From Bacteroidota bacterium (GTDB taxonomy: Bacteria; Bacteroidota; Bacteroidia; Bacteroidales; F082), in assembly GCA_014382445.1 (NCBI GenBank), contig JACNJS010000091.1:87373-151372 (forward strand): DNA of 64,000 bases. The letters are read 5' to 3'. This document shows, piece by piece, positions 43,132 to 52,551 of the stretch. The translations under genes and the position numbers were made by a program. The notes under the pieces were generated by a model. That model saw only the letters and a list, made by a program, of their open reading frames with translations. It did no database searches and was not told the origin of the DNA. Each line of letters begins with the position of its first letter. The stretch's first letter is position 1.

Positions 43132-44070
43132 TCAAGCTTTATTCTTAGCTTTCAGGATTTCTGGTCGAGAATTCTTTCGCAGTTTCAACTTTCCTAAAGA
43201 AATAAAAATAACGCCTGAAATAGTAAGTATTCCACCAACAATTTGCCAAAATGTGGGTAAACTTTCGAAATAAACAAAAGCTCCTACAAGTACAAATAAG
43301 CTTCGTACACTTCTTACCATAGTAGCTTTCGAAACTTCAATGTATTTTAATGCTGAATATCCCAGTATCGCTGTTAAAAACGGACCAAGCACTGATCCGA
43401 TTGAAATATAACCAAAAGCCGAAGAAGATATGTTAAAAGGAAGTTCAAAAGCAATAATTGATACAGCTGAAAGTATAAATAATAGTAATATTCGTGAAAG
43501 TGCCAAAAAGGAAGCATCAATATATACTATTTGTTTTTTAGCAATAACAGTAGCAAAACTAAAAATCAAACCCGATAATAGCACATACTCAACACCAGGA
43601 ATAAGAACTTTATCGATCTTACCAGATCCCGTTAATGATATAATTACTGTACCTGAAAGTAGTATGAACATACCAAAAAACTCAATATAATTAAATTTTT
43701 CTTTTAGGATAAATATTCCCATAGCTGTGACAAACAATGGATTGATATTTGCCAGAAATGAAACTACGGCAGGATTCGAAATAGTTTTTATCGATATAAA
43801 GAAAAATACTGTACCAAACATTTCCAGCACTGCTATTACAGCTAATGCTTGTAATGAACGCTTCGGAATATTTGCAATTAATCTGTATTTTCGATTGCTG
43901 GCGATGTAGATAAGATTCCAAATAATGCCCAATCCAAACCAGTAAAAACCAAATTGTGCCAGGTGAACCTCATTTAAAGCAGCTTTGCTGAAAATATAAA
44001 CATTACTTACAACAAGCGCAGCTGATAGAGCGAGTAATATGCCTTTTGTATTGTTGCTTGTTTTAATCAT
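43132..44070 (-). CDS. EamA/DMT-family transporter (second)
   Basis: Inner-membrane exporter of 312 residues with ten hydrophobic helices in two EamA halves (first from LLALSAALVVSNVYIFSKAAL, second from YVLLSGLIFSFATVIAKKQIV). It is not closely similar to the DMT gene at 5085. A basic tail ends the protein (KLKLRKNSRPEILKAKNKA). The substrate is unknown. It is flanked upstream by a 0.5-kb repeat-rich gap. Confidence 0.88.
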   Translation of the reverse strand: MIKTSNNTKGILLALSAALVVSNVYIFSKAALNEVHLAQFGFYWFGLGIIWNLIYIASNRKYRLIANIPKRSLQALAVIAVLEMFGTVFFFISIKTISNPAVVSFLANINPLFVTAMGIFILKEKFNYIEFFGMFILLSGTVIISLTGSGKIDKVLIPGVEYVLLSGLIFSFATVIAKKQIVYIDASFLALSRILLLFILSAVSIIAFELPFNISSSAFGYISIGSVLGPFLTAILGYSALKYIEVSKATMVRSVRSLFVLVGAFVYFESLPTFWQIVGGILTISGVIFISLGKLKLRKNSRPEILKAKNKA

Positions 44071-44566
44071 TGCTTATGCTAACTGATTTTAAATTAACCT
44101 GAAGATGGAACATGGGGATTGGGGAATATGGTATAGGGTATAATGAAGGTAAGAGATGCTTTTCGAAATGGAGACAAATAAACCACTGTGGGCTGAAAGT
44201 ACCATAGTTTTATAATTCGAATTAAATTCATGATTCATATCTTTCAATAATTTGACCAAAGTCGGAAGTCAGAAGCTTGAAGTAGAAAGAAACACGAATT
44301 TCCTTCTTCCTACTTCAAGCTTCCGTCCCATAACTGTATAAAGTTTATAGAAGCTGAAAGCATATGCACTAAATTGTATACCTGCCTGCCAGTTTACCCG
44401 CCGAAGGAGGGCAGGCAGTGTATTAACTAATAATGTGACAAATAAAAGTGCTAATTACCCATTATACCCTTATTCCCGTTATACCCTTATACACATATTT
44501 CCCTTATACCCATATACCCATATACCCATATACCCTTATACCATTATCCCCATATTTCCCTTAAAC
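44071..44566. repeat. Repeat-rich gene-free gap
   Basis: No gene is seen. Three kinds of repeat are present. GAAGCTTGAAGTAG (44272-44285) has its exact inverse at 44310-44323. A GC-rich hairpin has arms CTGCCTGCC (44382-44390) and GGCAGGCAG (44410-44418). From about 44455 to 44563 there is degenerate tandem sequence of CCCTTATA/CCCATATA type, with three exact 8-base ATATACCC units in the middle. The surrounding genes are both on the minus strand. Confidence 0.75.
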
Positions 44567-45862
44567 CTACTCCTTCTTAATTAACCCCTTTATTATTCTC
44601 TTAAAATCGTTCAAATCATTTTTTTCAGGTAACCATTGGCTGAGCTTTATTCCTGTTTCTTTTTTAAAAACAAAATACTGGTAAATAACGCTTGTAATAT
44701 AACTTGTTGATACAGTTGCAGCGGCGCCAATATATCCGAATGTAGGTATCAATAGTATTGCAAGTGTAATTGTTATAAGAAATCCGATGCCATTAGCCCA
44801 TAAGCTTATTACCGGTCTCCCCAGTCCGGCAAAATAATGACTAAATATAGTGTTAGATGATAGAGCTATAACTCCAGGACTAAGTGCTATAATTACATAT
44901 TTAAGGTCTGTGAACTCTGCAGTGAATATCAACAGGTAAATATCGGTTGGAATTATTAGTAGTACGATTACAGCAAAAATTGTTAATAACACCGAAAACT
45001 TCATCAGCTTAATTGTAATTTTTACAGCATAGTCTTTATTATTCGTATTCGATATTTCAGAAAACTGAACGAGTGAAATACTTTGCCCAATCAATCGCAA
45101 ACCTTCAGTTAATTGAGTACCAGCTCCATAAACCCCAACAGCAGGCAAACCAGTAAACCATCTAACAAAGTAAAAACTTATTCGTTTGTTTCCTATATGC
45201 AATATATTTGCTAATTGAGTTACTAAACCAAATCTAAAAACTTGCTTTATTATACTATAAGATCCTTTTAAATTATATGCTTTTAGTTTTTGAATTATGA
45301 CAATAAAGCTCAGAATAACAGACACTCCAAAAGCAAAGTAAAGTGATATTATCCAGGATTCTACTGACGGATCATTCAAAATAAATATCCTATAAACAAG
45401 AGTGATAAGCAGAGTAAGAATTTGAACTGTAAAGATAATATTGTAAACCCCAATGCGCTTTTTACCAAGCAATAAATTATAATGTGTTAACATAGTAGCA
45501 TTCAGAAGTGCGAGCAATATAATGTCAGTTTCAAATTTGATTGGAACAATAAGTGAATACAGCACAGGGAAATAATTAGTCATTGCAGCAAATATACCCC
45601 AGGTAGTACTAATTATAATAAATATCCATAAATATGAGGGTATCAACAACTTGATTATATCAGTCCTCGAACTAAAGTATATAAGGGCACTGCCTGCAAT
45701 TAAATCAACTAGAAGTTGAATAATAGTTATGTCGATTAATATTATGGTAATTATACCAAAGCCCTCACTTCCGATTTCTCGGGTAAGAAGTATCAAAATA
45801 ACCAGGTTAATCAATGCGTTGAGTATTCTGGTTCCTGTAGTTTCTAGAATGTTTCTTATCAT
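44567..45862 (-). CDS. Polysaccharide flippase (Wzx/MATE-like)
   Basis: Integral membrane protein of ~431 residues with 12-14 hydrophobic helices, of the O-antigen/teichoic-acid flippase type (GTRILNALINLVILILLTRE at the start, FGIITIILIDITIIQLLVD following). It would move lipid-linked oligosaccharides across the inner membrane. The frame is open to 45922, but the -7 element at 45874-45881 and the homology both favour ATG 45862 (MIRNILETTGTR). It is divergent from a glycosyltransferase gene, consistent with a surface-polysaccharide role. Confidence 0.85.
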   Translation of the reverse strand: MIRNILETTGTRILNALINLVILILLTREIGSEGFGIITIILIDITIIQLLVDLIAGSALIYFSSRTDIIKLLIPSYLWIFIIISTTWGIFAAMTNYFPVLYSLIVPIKFETDIILLALLNATMLTHYNLLLGKKRIGVYNIIFTVQILTLLITLVYRIFILNDPSVESWIISLYFAFGVSVILSFIVIIQKLKAYNLKGSYSIIKQVFRFGLVTQLANILHIGNKRISFYFVRWFTGLPAVGVYGAGTQLTEGLRLIGQSISLVQFSEISNTNNKDYAVKITIKLMKFSVLLTIFAVIVLLIIPTDIYLLIFTAEFTDLKYVIIALSPGVIALSSNTIFSHYFAGLGRPVISLWANGIGFLITITLAILLIPTFGYIGAAATVSTSYITSVIYQYFVFKKETGIKLSQWLPEKNDLNDFKRIIKGLIKKE

Positions 45863-45873
45863 AGTAATTGATG

Positions 45874-45881
45874 CAAAAGTA
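45874..45881 (-). promoter_or_regulatory. -7 element of the flippase gene
   Basis: Minus-strand TACTTTTG, matching TAnnTTTG, about 12 bases before ATG 45862. The transcript would be almost leaderless. No TTG is found at -33. Confidence 0.45.
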
Positions 45882-45948
45882 AGAATTATTGTAATGGTAG
45901 CTGGTTGGGATTTGTCTCTCATTCAACATTGAATTTCGAATATTGAAG

Positions 45949-45977
45949 TTGGATTTAATTCGGTCTGTGTATATTTG
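45949..45977 (+). promoter_or_regulatory. Promoter of the glycosyltransferase fusion gene
   Basis: -33 TTG (45949-45951), 18-base spacer, -7 TATATTTG (45970-45977), 22 bases before the ATG at 46000. Confidence 0.7.
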
Positions 45978-45999
45978 CCTAAAATTTTAATGATAGCAT

Positions 46000-47961
46000 A
46001 TGAAGTTATCGGTAGTTATAGTTAATTACAATGTAGAATATTTTCTGGATCAATGCCTTAGCTCCGTTAGAAAAGCTATGAAGCATGTTGAAGGAGAAGT
46101 TTTTGTTGTTGATAATAATTCAATTGATGGCTCGAACAACATGGTTAAAACCAGGTATCCTGAAGTAAAATTAATAGAAAACAAAAATAATGTAGGATTT
46201 TCTGTAGCCAACAACCAGGGAATTAAAGAATCGACAGGAGAATATGTGTTGTTGTTAAATCCCGATACAGTTGTAGAACACGACACATTTGAGAAAATAG
46301 TTTCGTTTATGGATGAGCATCCTGATGCAGGAGCATTAGGAGTTAAGATGCTTGACGGGGCAGGGAATTTTCTGCCTGAATCGAAACGAGGTTTACCAAC
46401 CCCGTCAACCGCATTTTATAAAATGTTTGGGTTAAGTACGTTGTTTCCACAAAGCAAATTATTTGCGAGGTATCATTTGGGGCATCTGGATAAAGATAAA
46501 GTACATAAAGTTGAAATACTGGCCGGCGCTTTTATGCTATTAAGGAAAAATGTACTTGATGAAATCGGGTTGCTTGATGAATCGTTTTTTATGTATGGCG
46601 AGGATATCGATCTGAGTTATCGCATTTTAAAAGCCGGTTATGCAAATTATTATTTTCCCGAGACAAGGATCATTCACTACAAAGGAGAAAGCACAAAGAA
46701 AGGAAGTGTGAATTATGTACTTGTATTTTATAACGCTATGGTGATTTTTGCAAAAAAACACTTCACTCAAAAAAATGCTAAGCTTTTCACATTTCTTATT
46801 AACATAGCAATCTATTTTAGAGCCACTATTGCATTACTAACAAGGTTTTTCGACAAACTTTTGCTTCCTTTACTCGATGGCATTGCTTTGTTTTCAGGCT
46901 CCATTCTAATAAAGGAACTATGGGGAAGGACCCAAATATATACTGAAGGAGGTTCATACCCTTTAGCTTTAATTTATTATGTGATTCCCTCGTATGTAAT
47001 AATTTGGCTCTTATCTATATATTTTGCAGGCGGTTATGATCGTCCTGTAAGAATTAAGAAGTCTGTTATAGGATTGCTGGCAGGCACTGTCATAATACTG
47101 GTTCTATATGCATTACTTCCTGAGCGGTTTAGGTTTTCACGCGCGTTAATATTGTTTGGAACTTTTTGGGGTATGATAATATTACCATTGGTGAGGTTAT
47201 TACTGCATACTATAAAAGTTTCCGGAATTCAGATAGGTGAAAATATTAACAAGCGTTTTATAGTTATTGGTGATGAGGATGAAGCCAAAAGGGTAGCCGG
47301 ATTATTGCAAAAATCTTTCATTAAGCCTGATTTTATTGGACTGGTTAGTAATAGCGATAATCTTAACAGCGATCGTACTTTTATTGGAAGTATTACTCAA
47401 GTTGTTGATATTATTAGAATATACAATATTGACGAAGTAATATTTTGCTCGAAAAGTATTACACATCAACGAATTATTGATAAAATGACTGAATGGCAGG
47501 TTGCGCGTGTTGATTACAAAATTGCCCCTGAAGACAGCTTGTCGATTATTGGCAGCAATTCTATTCATACCCGCGGGGATTTGTACACTGTTAATATTAA
47601 TGCAGTCGATAGAACCTCAAACCGTAGGAATAAACGACTTTTAGACGTTTTTTTAAGTTTGATATTTTTAGTGTTTTCACCAATACTGGTTTTTTTGGAA
47701 AAGAAACCAATCGGTCTGGTAAAAAATATTTTCAAAGTACTGTGGGGATCCAAAAGCTGGGTTGGGTATTATCCTCTGGCTGCTCAGCTGAAGCAATTAC
47801 CACACATTCGAAAAGGTGTACTTAATCCTGTCGATTCAATCAAATTTAAAACCAATGAGGATGACACTATTAGCCAGTTAAACCTTCTATATGCAAGGGA
47901 TTATAACCTATTAAAGGATTTGAATATTATAGTATTTGCATTTAGGGAATTGGGAAAATGA
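46000..47961 (+). CDS. GT2 glycosyltransferase fused to a membrane/nucleotide-binding domain
   Basis: A 653-residue fusion. Residues 1-270 are a family 2 glycosyltransferase (LSVVIVNYNVEYFLDQCL, VVDNNSIDGS, LLLNPDTVVE, FFMYGEDIDLSYR), similar to rhamnosyltransferase-like WbbL proteins. Several membrane helices follow (about 275-400). Then comes a Rossmann-like domain (RFIVIGDEDEAKRVAGLLQ, DEVIFCSKSITHQRIIDKM) like that preceding the catalytic part of polyprenyl glycosylphosphotransferases, but the catalytic part itself is not present. Likely membrane-bound and active in polysaccharide synthesis. Its stop overlaps the frame of the next gene (ATGA). Confidence 0.88.
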   Translation: MKLSVVIVNYNVEYFLDQCLSSVRKAMKHVEGEVFVVDNNSIDGSNNMVKTRYPEVKLIENKNNVGFSVANNQGIKESTGEYVLLLNPDTVVEHDTFEKIVSFMDEHPDAGALGVKMLDGAGNFLPESKRGLPTPSTAFYKMFGLSTLFPQSKLFARYHLGHLDKDKVHKVEILAGAFMLLRKNVLDEIGLLDESFFMYGEDIDLSYRILKAGYANYYFPETRIIHYKGESTKKGSVNYVLVFYNAMVIFAKKHFTQKNAKLFTFLINIAIYFRATIALLTRFFDKLLLPLLDGIALFSGSILIKELWGRTQIYTEGGSYPLALIYYVIPSYVIIWLLSIYFAGGYDRPVRIKKSVIGLLAGTVIILVLYALLPERFRFSRALILFGTFWGMIILPLVRLLLHTIKVSGIQIGENINKRFIVIGDEDEAKRVAGLLQKSFIKPDFIGLVSNSDNLNSDRTFIGSITQVVDIIRIYNIDEVIFCSKSITHQRIIDKMTEWQVARVDYKIAPEDSLSIIGSNSIHTRGDLYTVNINAVDRTSNRRNKRLLDVFLSLIFLVFSPILVFLEKKPIGLVKNIFKVLWGSKSWVGYYPLAAQLKQLPHIRKGVLNPVDSIKFKTNEDDTISQLNLLYARDYNLLKDLNIIVFAFRELGK

Positions 47962-48050
47962 GGATGCCACTAAAACACCCTGACACCAATATTAACGAAG
48001 AACATGTTTTCATTGCATTAAATTTTGTGCATCTTTATGCCTTAGTGTCT

Positions 48051-49994
48051 ATGTGGCAAAAGAAATACTTTTCGTTGTGGACTCAAGTATTGCTCTTTAT
48101 ATTTCTAATTATTACTACTAACCTTGTAACTGCACAGGAATATCAACTGTCGTCAAAGGATAAAAAAGCAATCAAATACTATAATAATGCAGCATCTTAT
48201 TATAAAAATAGTGACTACAATGAGGCAATTGAATCGCTTGAAAAATGTGTAAGTCAGGATGCAAAATTTATTGAAGCATGGTTATTATTAGGAGATGCTT
48301 ATGCTGAAGTGAATTCTAAATATAAGGCTATATCAGCCTATGAAACAGCTATTTCAATCGACTCATTATTTTTTCTTCCGGTTTATTATTTTTTAGCAAA
48401 CTTAAATTATGAAATTGGTGAATACAGAAAGGCAGCAAATCTTTACACTTATTTCGCCAGGCAACCATCTGTGTCAAACGATCTTTTGCTACTAACATAC
48501 CAACGATTGCTTTTTGCGCGTAAGGCTACTGAACTTGTTGAAAATCCAATACCGGGTTCAATTCAAAATATTGGTCCAAATGTAAATACCAGCAATGATG
48601 AATATATTAACTATGTTAATACCGATAAAGATTTTATGATGCTCACCAGAAGAACGGCGACAAACATTCAAAATAAAGGTTACAAGGAAGACCTATATTA
48701 TGCTTCCCGGAACGACTCGACTTGGGAAAACCCTGAACCTGTAAATCTGGATTGGAGAGAGGACATGAATATGGGAAGTTTAAATTTGAGTGCAGATGGC
48801 CGGAGTATGTATTTCACCGGATGCTATTGGCCCTCTGGTCAGGGTAATTGCGATTTATATGTTTCACACAAATTGGGATCAGAATGGCTTGACCCGGAGA
48901 ATCTTGGAGATAATATAAATACAAGCACATGGGAATCACAACCAATAATATCTTCCAACGGCAAGAAACTTTTCTTTGCCTCAAAGCGAAAAGGGGGACA
49001 AGGGGGGTCAGATATTTGGATGTCGGTAAAACTAAAGAATGATAATTGGAGCCCTCCTGTTAATCTCGGCGACAGCATTAATTCACCAAAAGATGAAATG
49101 GCACCATTTCTTCATGCGGATGGTAAAACTTTGTTTTTTGCTTCTAATGGTCATCCCGGTTTGGGAGGTTACGATTTGTTTATTTCCCGACAAGATGAAT
49201 TGGGACAATGGTCGTTAGCTGCTAACATTGGCTATCCAACAAATTCAAGATATAACGAGATTAATATTTTTACGAGTATTGATGGAAAGCGAAGTTGGAT
49301 TTCCAGCGATCGCGCAAATGGTCTTGGTGGTATGGATATCTATTCGTTTGATAATTACATGGAAATCCTACCCAGGAAAATAATGTATGTTGAAGGTATT
49401 GTTGTTGATAAAGTTACAAAGAAACCTCTGAAAGCCGAAATACAAATAACCAATCTTAGTACCTCAGAGTTGATAAACACTACAATCTCCGATTCTATTA
49501 ATGGGAGTTTCTTGTTAGTAGTTTTTCCGGGTATTGATTATGCATTTAATATCTCAAAAACAGGTTATTTGTTTTTATCCGAAAACATTAATCTTAAGGA
49601 TTCAATAGGGGTAGGTTCGGTAAAAAAACAATTCGCGTTATCACCGTTTACCAAAGGTAACCAGCTTATAATGAATAATGTATATTTTAAATTTAATCAA
49701 TATGAGTTATTACCCAGCTCGTATATTGAGTTAGATAAACTGGTTGAAATTCTGGTCCAATATCCCACATCAAATATAGAAATAACAGGCCATACCGATA
49801 GTATTGGTAATATTGACTATAACATGGAGCTTTCGATGAAAAGAGCTGTGTCCGTTGGTAATTATCTTATTAAAAATGGCATAGAAGGCAAGCGACTGGA
49901 ATTTAAGGCAATGGGTTCATCAAGACCGGTTGCTCCAAATGAATTTGAGCAGGGGAGAGCAAAAAACAGACGAACCGAGATAAGTATAAAATAA
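48051..49994 (+). CDS. OmpA-family protein with TPR, PD40 propeller and CNA-B/CRD domains (PorE-like)
   Basis: Exported peptidoglycan-binding protein of ~647 residues. After a signal peptide (LLFIFLIITTNLVTAQ) come TPR repeats (KAIKYYNNAASYYKNSDYNE), a PD40/WD40-like propeller with repeated ADGRSMYFTG / SSNGKKLFFASKRKGGQGG / HADGKTLFFASNGHPGLGG blades, a carboxypeptidase-regulatory-like domain (VEGIVVDKVTKKPLKAEIQI), and an OmpA C-terminal domain (ITGHTDSIGN ... GRAKNRRTEI). This order matches PorE, the T9SS component tethered to peptidoglycan, but many paralogues share it. The frame is open to 47958; the extra 31 residues precede the signal peptide and are probably untranslated. Confidence 0.88.
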   Translation: MWQKKYFSLWTQVLLFIFLIITTNLVTAQEYQLSSKDKKAIKYYNNAASYYKNSDYNEAIESLEKCVSQDAKFIEAWLLLGDAYAEVNSKYKAISAYETAISIDSLFFLPVYYFLANLNYEIGEYRKAANLYTYFARQPSVSNDLLLLTYQRLLFARKATELVENPIPGSIQNIGPNVNTSNDEYINYVNTDKDFMMLTRRTATNIQNKGYKEDLYYASRNDSTWENPEPVNLDWREDMNMGSLNLSADGRSMYFTGCYWPSGQGNCDLYVSHKLGSEWLDPENLGDNINTSTWESQPIISSNGKKLFFASKRKGGQGGSDIWMSVKLKNDNWSPPVNLGDSINSPKDEMAPFLHADGKTLFFASNGHPGLGGYDLFISRQDELGQWSLAANIGYPTNSRYNEINIFTSIDGKRSWISSDRANGLGGMDIYSFDNYMEILPRKIMYVEGIVVDKVTKKPLKAEIQITNLSTSELINTTISDSINGSFLLVVFPGIDYAFNISKTGYLFLSENINLKDSIGVGSVKKQFALSPFTKGNQLIMNNVYFKFNQYELLPSSYIELDKLVEILVQYPTSNIEITGHTDSIGNIDYNMELSMKRAVSVGNYLIKNGIEGKRLEFKAMGSSRPVAPNEFEQGRAKNRRTEISIK

Positions 49995-50030
49995 AAAAGC
50001 CTGTCAGAATATATCCCCGACAGGCTTTTT
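49994..50030. terminator. Bidirectional terminator between the PorE-like gene and rpsP
   Basis: AAAAAGCCTGTC (49994-50005) and GACAGGCTTTTT (50019-50030) are exact inverses with a 13-base loop and T-runs on both strands. It serves the convergent genes on either side. Confidence 0.9.
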
Positions 50031-50050
50031 GTTTCAATAAAAGGAGATTT

Positions 50051-50809
50051 TTACTCTTTTGTTTCTTCTTTTGGTGTATTATCCACTTCATCTGTTTTAG
50101 CTTCCTCTGCAGATGCTTCAACAACATCTTCAACTTTAGCTTCCTCTACAGGGGCTTCAAAAACTTCTTCAACTTTAGCTTCCTCTGCAGGGGCTTCAGC
50201 AACTTCAACTGCTTTTGTTTCTTCAGCTATGTTCGCTTCTGCTTCAGGAGTTTCTATAACCTCTTTTACGGCTGCGGCAGCTTCCACTTCCTCTTTACTT
50301 GCTTTTTCAGTAGCAGCAGCTTGCGCAACTTTAACTTTTGCATCAATTTCTGCGGCTTTTCTTTTTGCTAATACGGCAGCTCTATCCTCATTAACTTTAA
50401 CTTCTGCATCTAATAACGCTTTCTGTCCAGAGCGTAATTTTTCCTCGGCGCTTGAACGCGAAGAGGCAATTTTAGTTTCTTTATCAGTAAGCCAATTTTG
50501 AAATTTGGCTTCAGCCTCCACTTCAGTAAGTGCTCCTTTTTTAACACCTTTCAATAAGTGGTATTTGTAAAGCACACCTTTGAACGATAAAATTGTTCTT
50601 GCGGTGTCAGTAGGTAGAGCGCCTTTTTGTAGCCACTCAAGGGCTTTGTCGAAATCCAATTTGATCTCGGCAGGGTTTACAATGGGATCGTATGTGCCAA
50701 TCTTCTCTATAAATCTTCCATCTCGGGGTGCACGACCATCCGCTACAACGATATGATAAAAAGCTTTGTGTTTTTTACCATGTCGTGATAATCTAATCTT
50801 TGCTGGCAT
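50051..50809 (-). CDS. rpsP: 30S ribosomal protein S16 with long acidic tail
   Basis: Ribosomal S16 occupies the first ~80 residues ([40 protein letters not shown]). The tail makes the protein 252 residues, against about 80-90 in most bacteria and about 180 in many Bacteroidota. After an Ala/Lys/Glu-rich helix it ends in three near-copies of a 13-residue unit ([39 protein letters not shown]), with matching DNA repeats at about 50080-50215. The tail is likely a flexible acidic extension; its role is unknown. Divergent from nrnA. Confidence 0.95.
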   Translation of the reverse strand: MPAKIRLSRHGKKHKAFYHIVVADGRAPRDGRFIEKIGTYDPIVNPAEIKLDFDKALEWLQKGALPTDTARTILSFKGVLYKYHLLKGVKKGALTEVEAEAKFQNWLTDKETKIASSRSSAEEKLRSGQKALLDAEVKVNEDRAAVLAKRKAAEIDAKVKVAQAAATEKASKEEVEAAAAVKEVIETPEAEANIAEETKAVEVAEAPAEEAKVEEVFEAPVEEAKVEDVVEASAEEAKTDEVDNTPKEETKE

Positions 50810-50853
50810 AACTAATTAATAATTAAGTTGATAATAATTTTTTAAAACGGATG

Positions 50854-50861
50854 CAAAGATG
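50854..50861 (-). promoter_or_regulatory. Probable -7 element of rpsP
   Basis: Minus-strand CATCTTTG, one mismatch to TAnnTTTG, in the context ATCTTTGCATCC that recurs inverted at 50927-50938 in the opposite promoter. Position fits a 40-base leader. Confidence 0.4.
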
Positions 50862-50924
50862 CGTTATATTTTTTTAATAAAAAAGAAAAATCCATTTAAT
50901 ATTTCTCACTTAATTCTTAAAGAT

Positions 50925-50932
50925 TATCTTTG
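50925..50932 (+). promoter_or_regulatory. -7 element of the nrnA-FKBP operon
   Basis: TATCTTTG matches TAnnTTTG and lies 33 bases before the nrnA start. The -33 position is T-rich (TTT) without an exact TTG. Confidence 0.55.
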
Positions 50933-50964
50933 CATCCTTTTTTAATAATATACCAAAATACTGT

Positions 50965-51996
50965 ATGTTAACAAATAACGAAATAAGCGAGCTTAAACTA
51001 CTTTTAAACCAGAAGAAAAAAATTGTTATCACTTCCCACACCAACCCTGATGGTGATGCAATCGGTTCATCCTTGGCCATGTATCATTATCTCACCAAGC
51101 TTGGAAACACTGTTAACATAGTGCTACCTAACAAGTTCCCTAATTATTACAATTGGCTTACAGATTCCGATAAAATTCTGATTTATGAAAAGCAATCCAA
51201 ACTTTCCCAAAAGTTGCTAGTTGAAGCTGAAATTATATTTAGTCTGGATTATAATGCAATAAGCAGGTTAGGAGCGCTAACAGAAATTGTATTAGGCACT
51301 TCTGCTAAGCGTATTCTCATTGATCACCATATTGATCCTGAGATCGAAAATTTCGATTATTGTCATTCAACTGTTGAAACTTCATCTACAGGTGAACTTA
51401 TTTATGATTTTATCACTAAAGCCGGTGATGAAAAACTAATTGATAAAAATATTGCTGAAGCCATTTATACGGGTATTGTTACAGATACTGGTTCGTTTAG
51501 TTTTTCATGTAACCGACCTGAAACCTACTTAATTACATCAAAGCTGATATCGCACGGTGTAAACGCCGAAAAAATTCACAAACTGATATATGATACTTAC
51601 TCAGAAAACCGTTTAAGATTATTGGGCTATGCTATAAGTAATCGCATGGTTGTTTGGGAAGAATTGCATACTGCATTAATTTATCTCACTAAAAGTGATT
51701 TAAAAAAATATAATTATAAGGTAGGAGATACTGAAGGTGTTGTTAATTATCCGCTTTCGATGGAAAAAATAAACATGTCGGTACTAATTACTGAAAGGGA
51801 CAATAAGTTAAGATTATCGTTCAGATCGAAAGGTGATTTTTCTGTTAACGAACTTGCAAAAGCTCATTTTAATGGGGGAGGCCATAAAAACGCTGCGGGG
51901 GGTAAAACATCCGAGACTATAGATGAGCTTATTGACAGACTTAAAACCGTTATGGGAGACTATAAAAAACAATTAAACTATATTATTTCGCTTTAG
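50965..51996 (+). CDS. nrnA: DHH-family phosphoesterase (NrnA-like)
   Basis: Cytoplasmic Mn-dependent phosphoesterase of 343 residues. It degrades nanoRNA and pApA and dephosphorylates pAp in characterised relatives. DHH-domain motifs: SHTNPDGDAIGSSLA, DYNAISRLG, LIDHHIDPE and DTGSFSFS. The DHHA1 domain has FNGGGHKNAAGG. Complete and of normal length. Its stop TAG is followed directly by the ATG of the first FKBP gene, so the genes are cotranscribed. Confidence 0.93.
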   Translation: MLTNNEISELKLLLNQKKKIVITSHTNPDGDAIGSSLAMYHYLTKLGNTVNIVLPNKFPNYYNWLTDSDKILIYEKQSKLSQKLLVEAEIIFSLDYNAISRLGALTEIVLGTSAKRILIDHHIDPEIENFDYCHSTVETSSTGELIYDFITKAGDEKLIDKNIAEAIYTGIVTDTGSFSFSCNRPETYLITSKLISHGVNAEKIHKLIYDTYSENRLRLLGYAISNRMVVWEELHTALIYLTKSDLKKYNYKVGDTEGVVNYPLSMEKINMSVLITERDNKLRLSFRSKGDFSVNELAKAHFNGGGHKNAAGGKTSETIDELIDRLKTVMGDYKKQLNYIISL

Positions 51997-52539
51997 ATGA
52001 TTCCAAAGCTATTTGCATATCAACTAATGATTTTTGCGGTTTTATTTGTTTCGTGTAACACGGATAACAAATCTGATAAAAATAATGATTCAAATCAAAA
52101 TAACCCCCAATTAAAAAAGGAGTCATTAATTAAAACTAACAGATACCTCGTTAACTCCGAAAATACAGAAATAAATAATTATATCAGAAGGCATAATCTC
52201 GATGTTGTTGAAACCGGGTCAGGACTTAGATACAAGATAACCAAACATGGAGAAGGTGAAATGGCTCAAAAGGGCAAGGTCGCTACCTTAAATTATAAAG
52301 TTAAACTGATAACCGGTGACGTGATCTACACATCGGACAAAACAGGGCATAAAGAGTTTGAAATTGGTCATGGTGGCGTTGAAAGTGGACTTGAAGAAGC
52401 AATTTTACATATGAAGGTTGGCGACCATGCAATAATTATTATACCTTCGCACCTTGCATTTGGCCTGTTGGGCGATAATAAAAATATCCCGCCAAGGTCG
52501 ACAATAATTTATGAAATTGAATTTACTAACATTAATTAA
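51997..52539 (+). CDS. FKBP-type peptidyl-prolyl isomerase lipoprotein (GldI-like)
   Basis: A 180-residue lipoprotein with signal MIPKLFAYQLMIFAVLFVSC and an Asn/Asp/Lys-rich segment after the Cys. The FKBP domain covers about 75-178 (KVATLNYKVKLITGDVIYTS, VESGLEEAILHMKVGDHAII, PSHLAFGLLG, IPPRSTIIYEIEF). It catalyses proline isomerisation in the periplasm or at the cell surface. The size and position next to a DHH phosphoesterase are like gldI of flavobacteria, needed for gliding, but motility genes are not present here to support that role. Confidence 0.88.
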   Translation: MIPKLFAYQLMIFAVLFVSCNTDNKSDKNNDSNQNNPQLKKESLIKTNRYLVNSENTEINNYIRRHNLDVVETGSGLRYKITKHGEGEMAQKGKVATLNYKVKLITGDVIYTSDKTGHKEFEIGHGGVESGLEEAILHMKVGDHAIIIIPSHLAFGLLGDNKNIPPRSTIIYEIEFTNIN

Positions 52540-52551
52540 TAATAGAATAGA

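Noticed and set aside
44455..44563. CRISPR array
   Set aside because: Units are 8-10 bases and degenerate, with no spacer-like unique sequence and no cas genes nearby.
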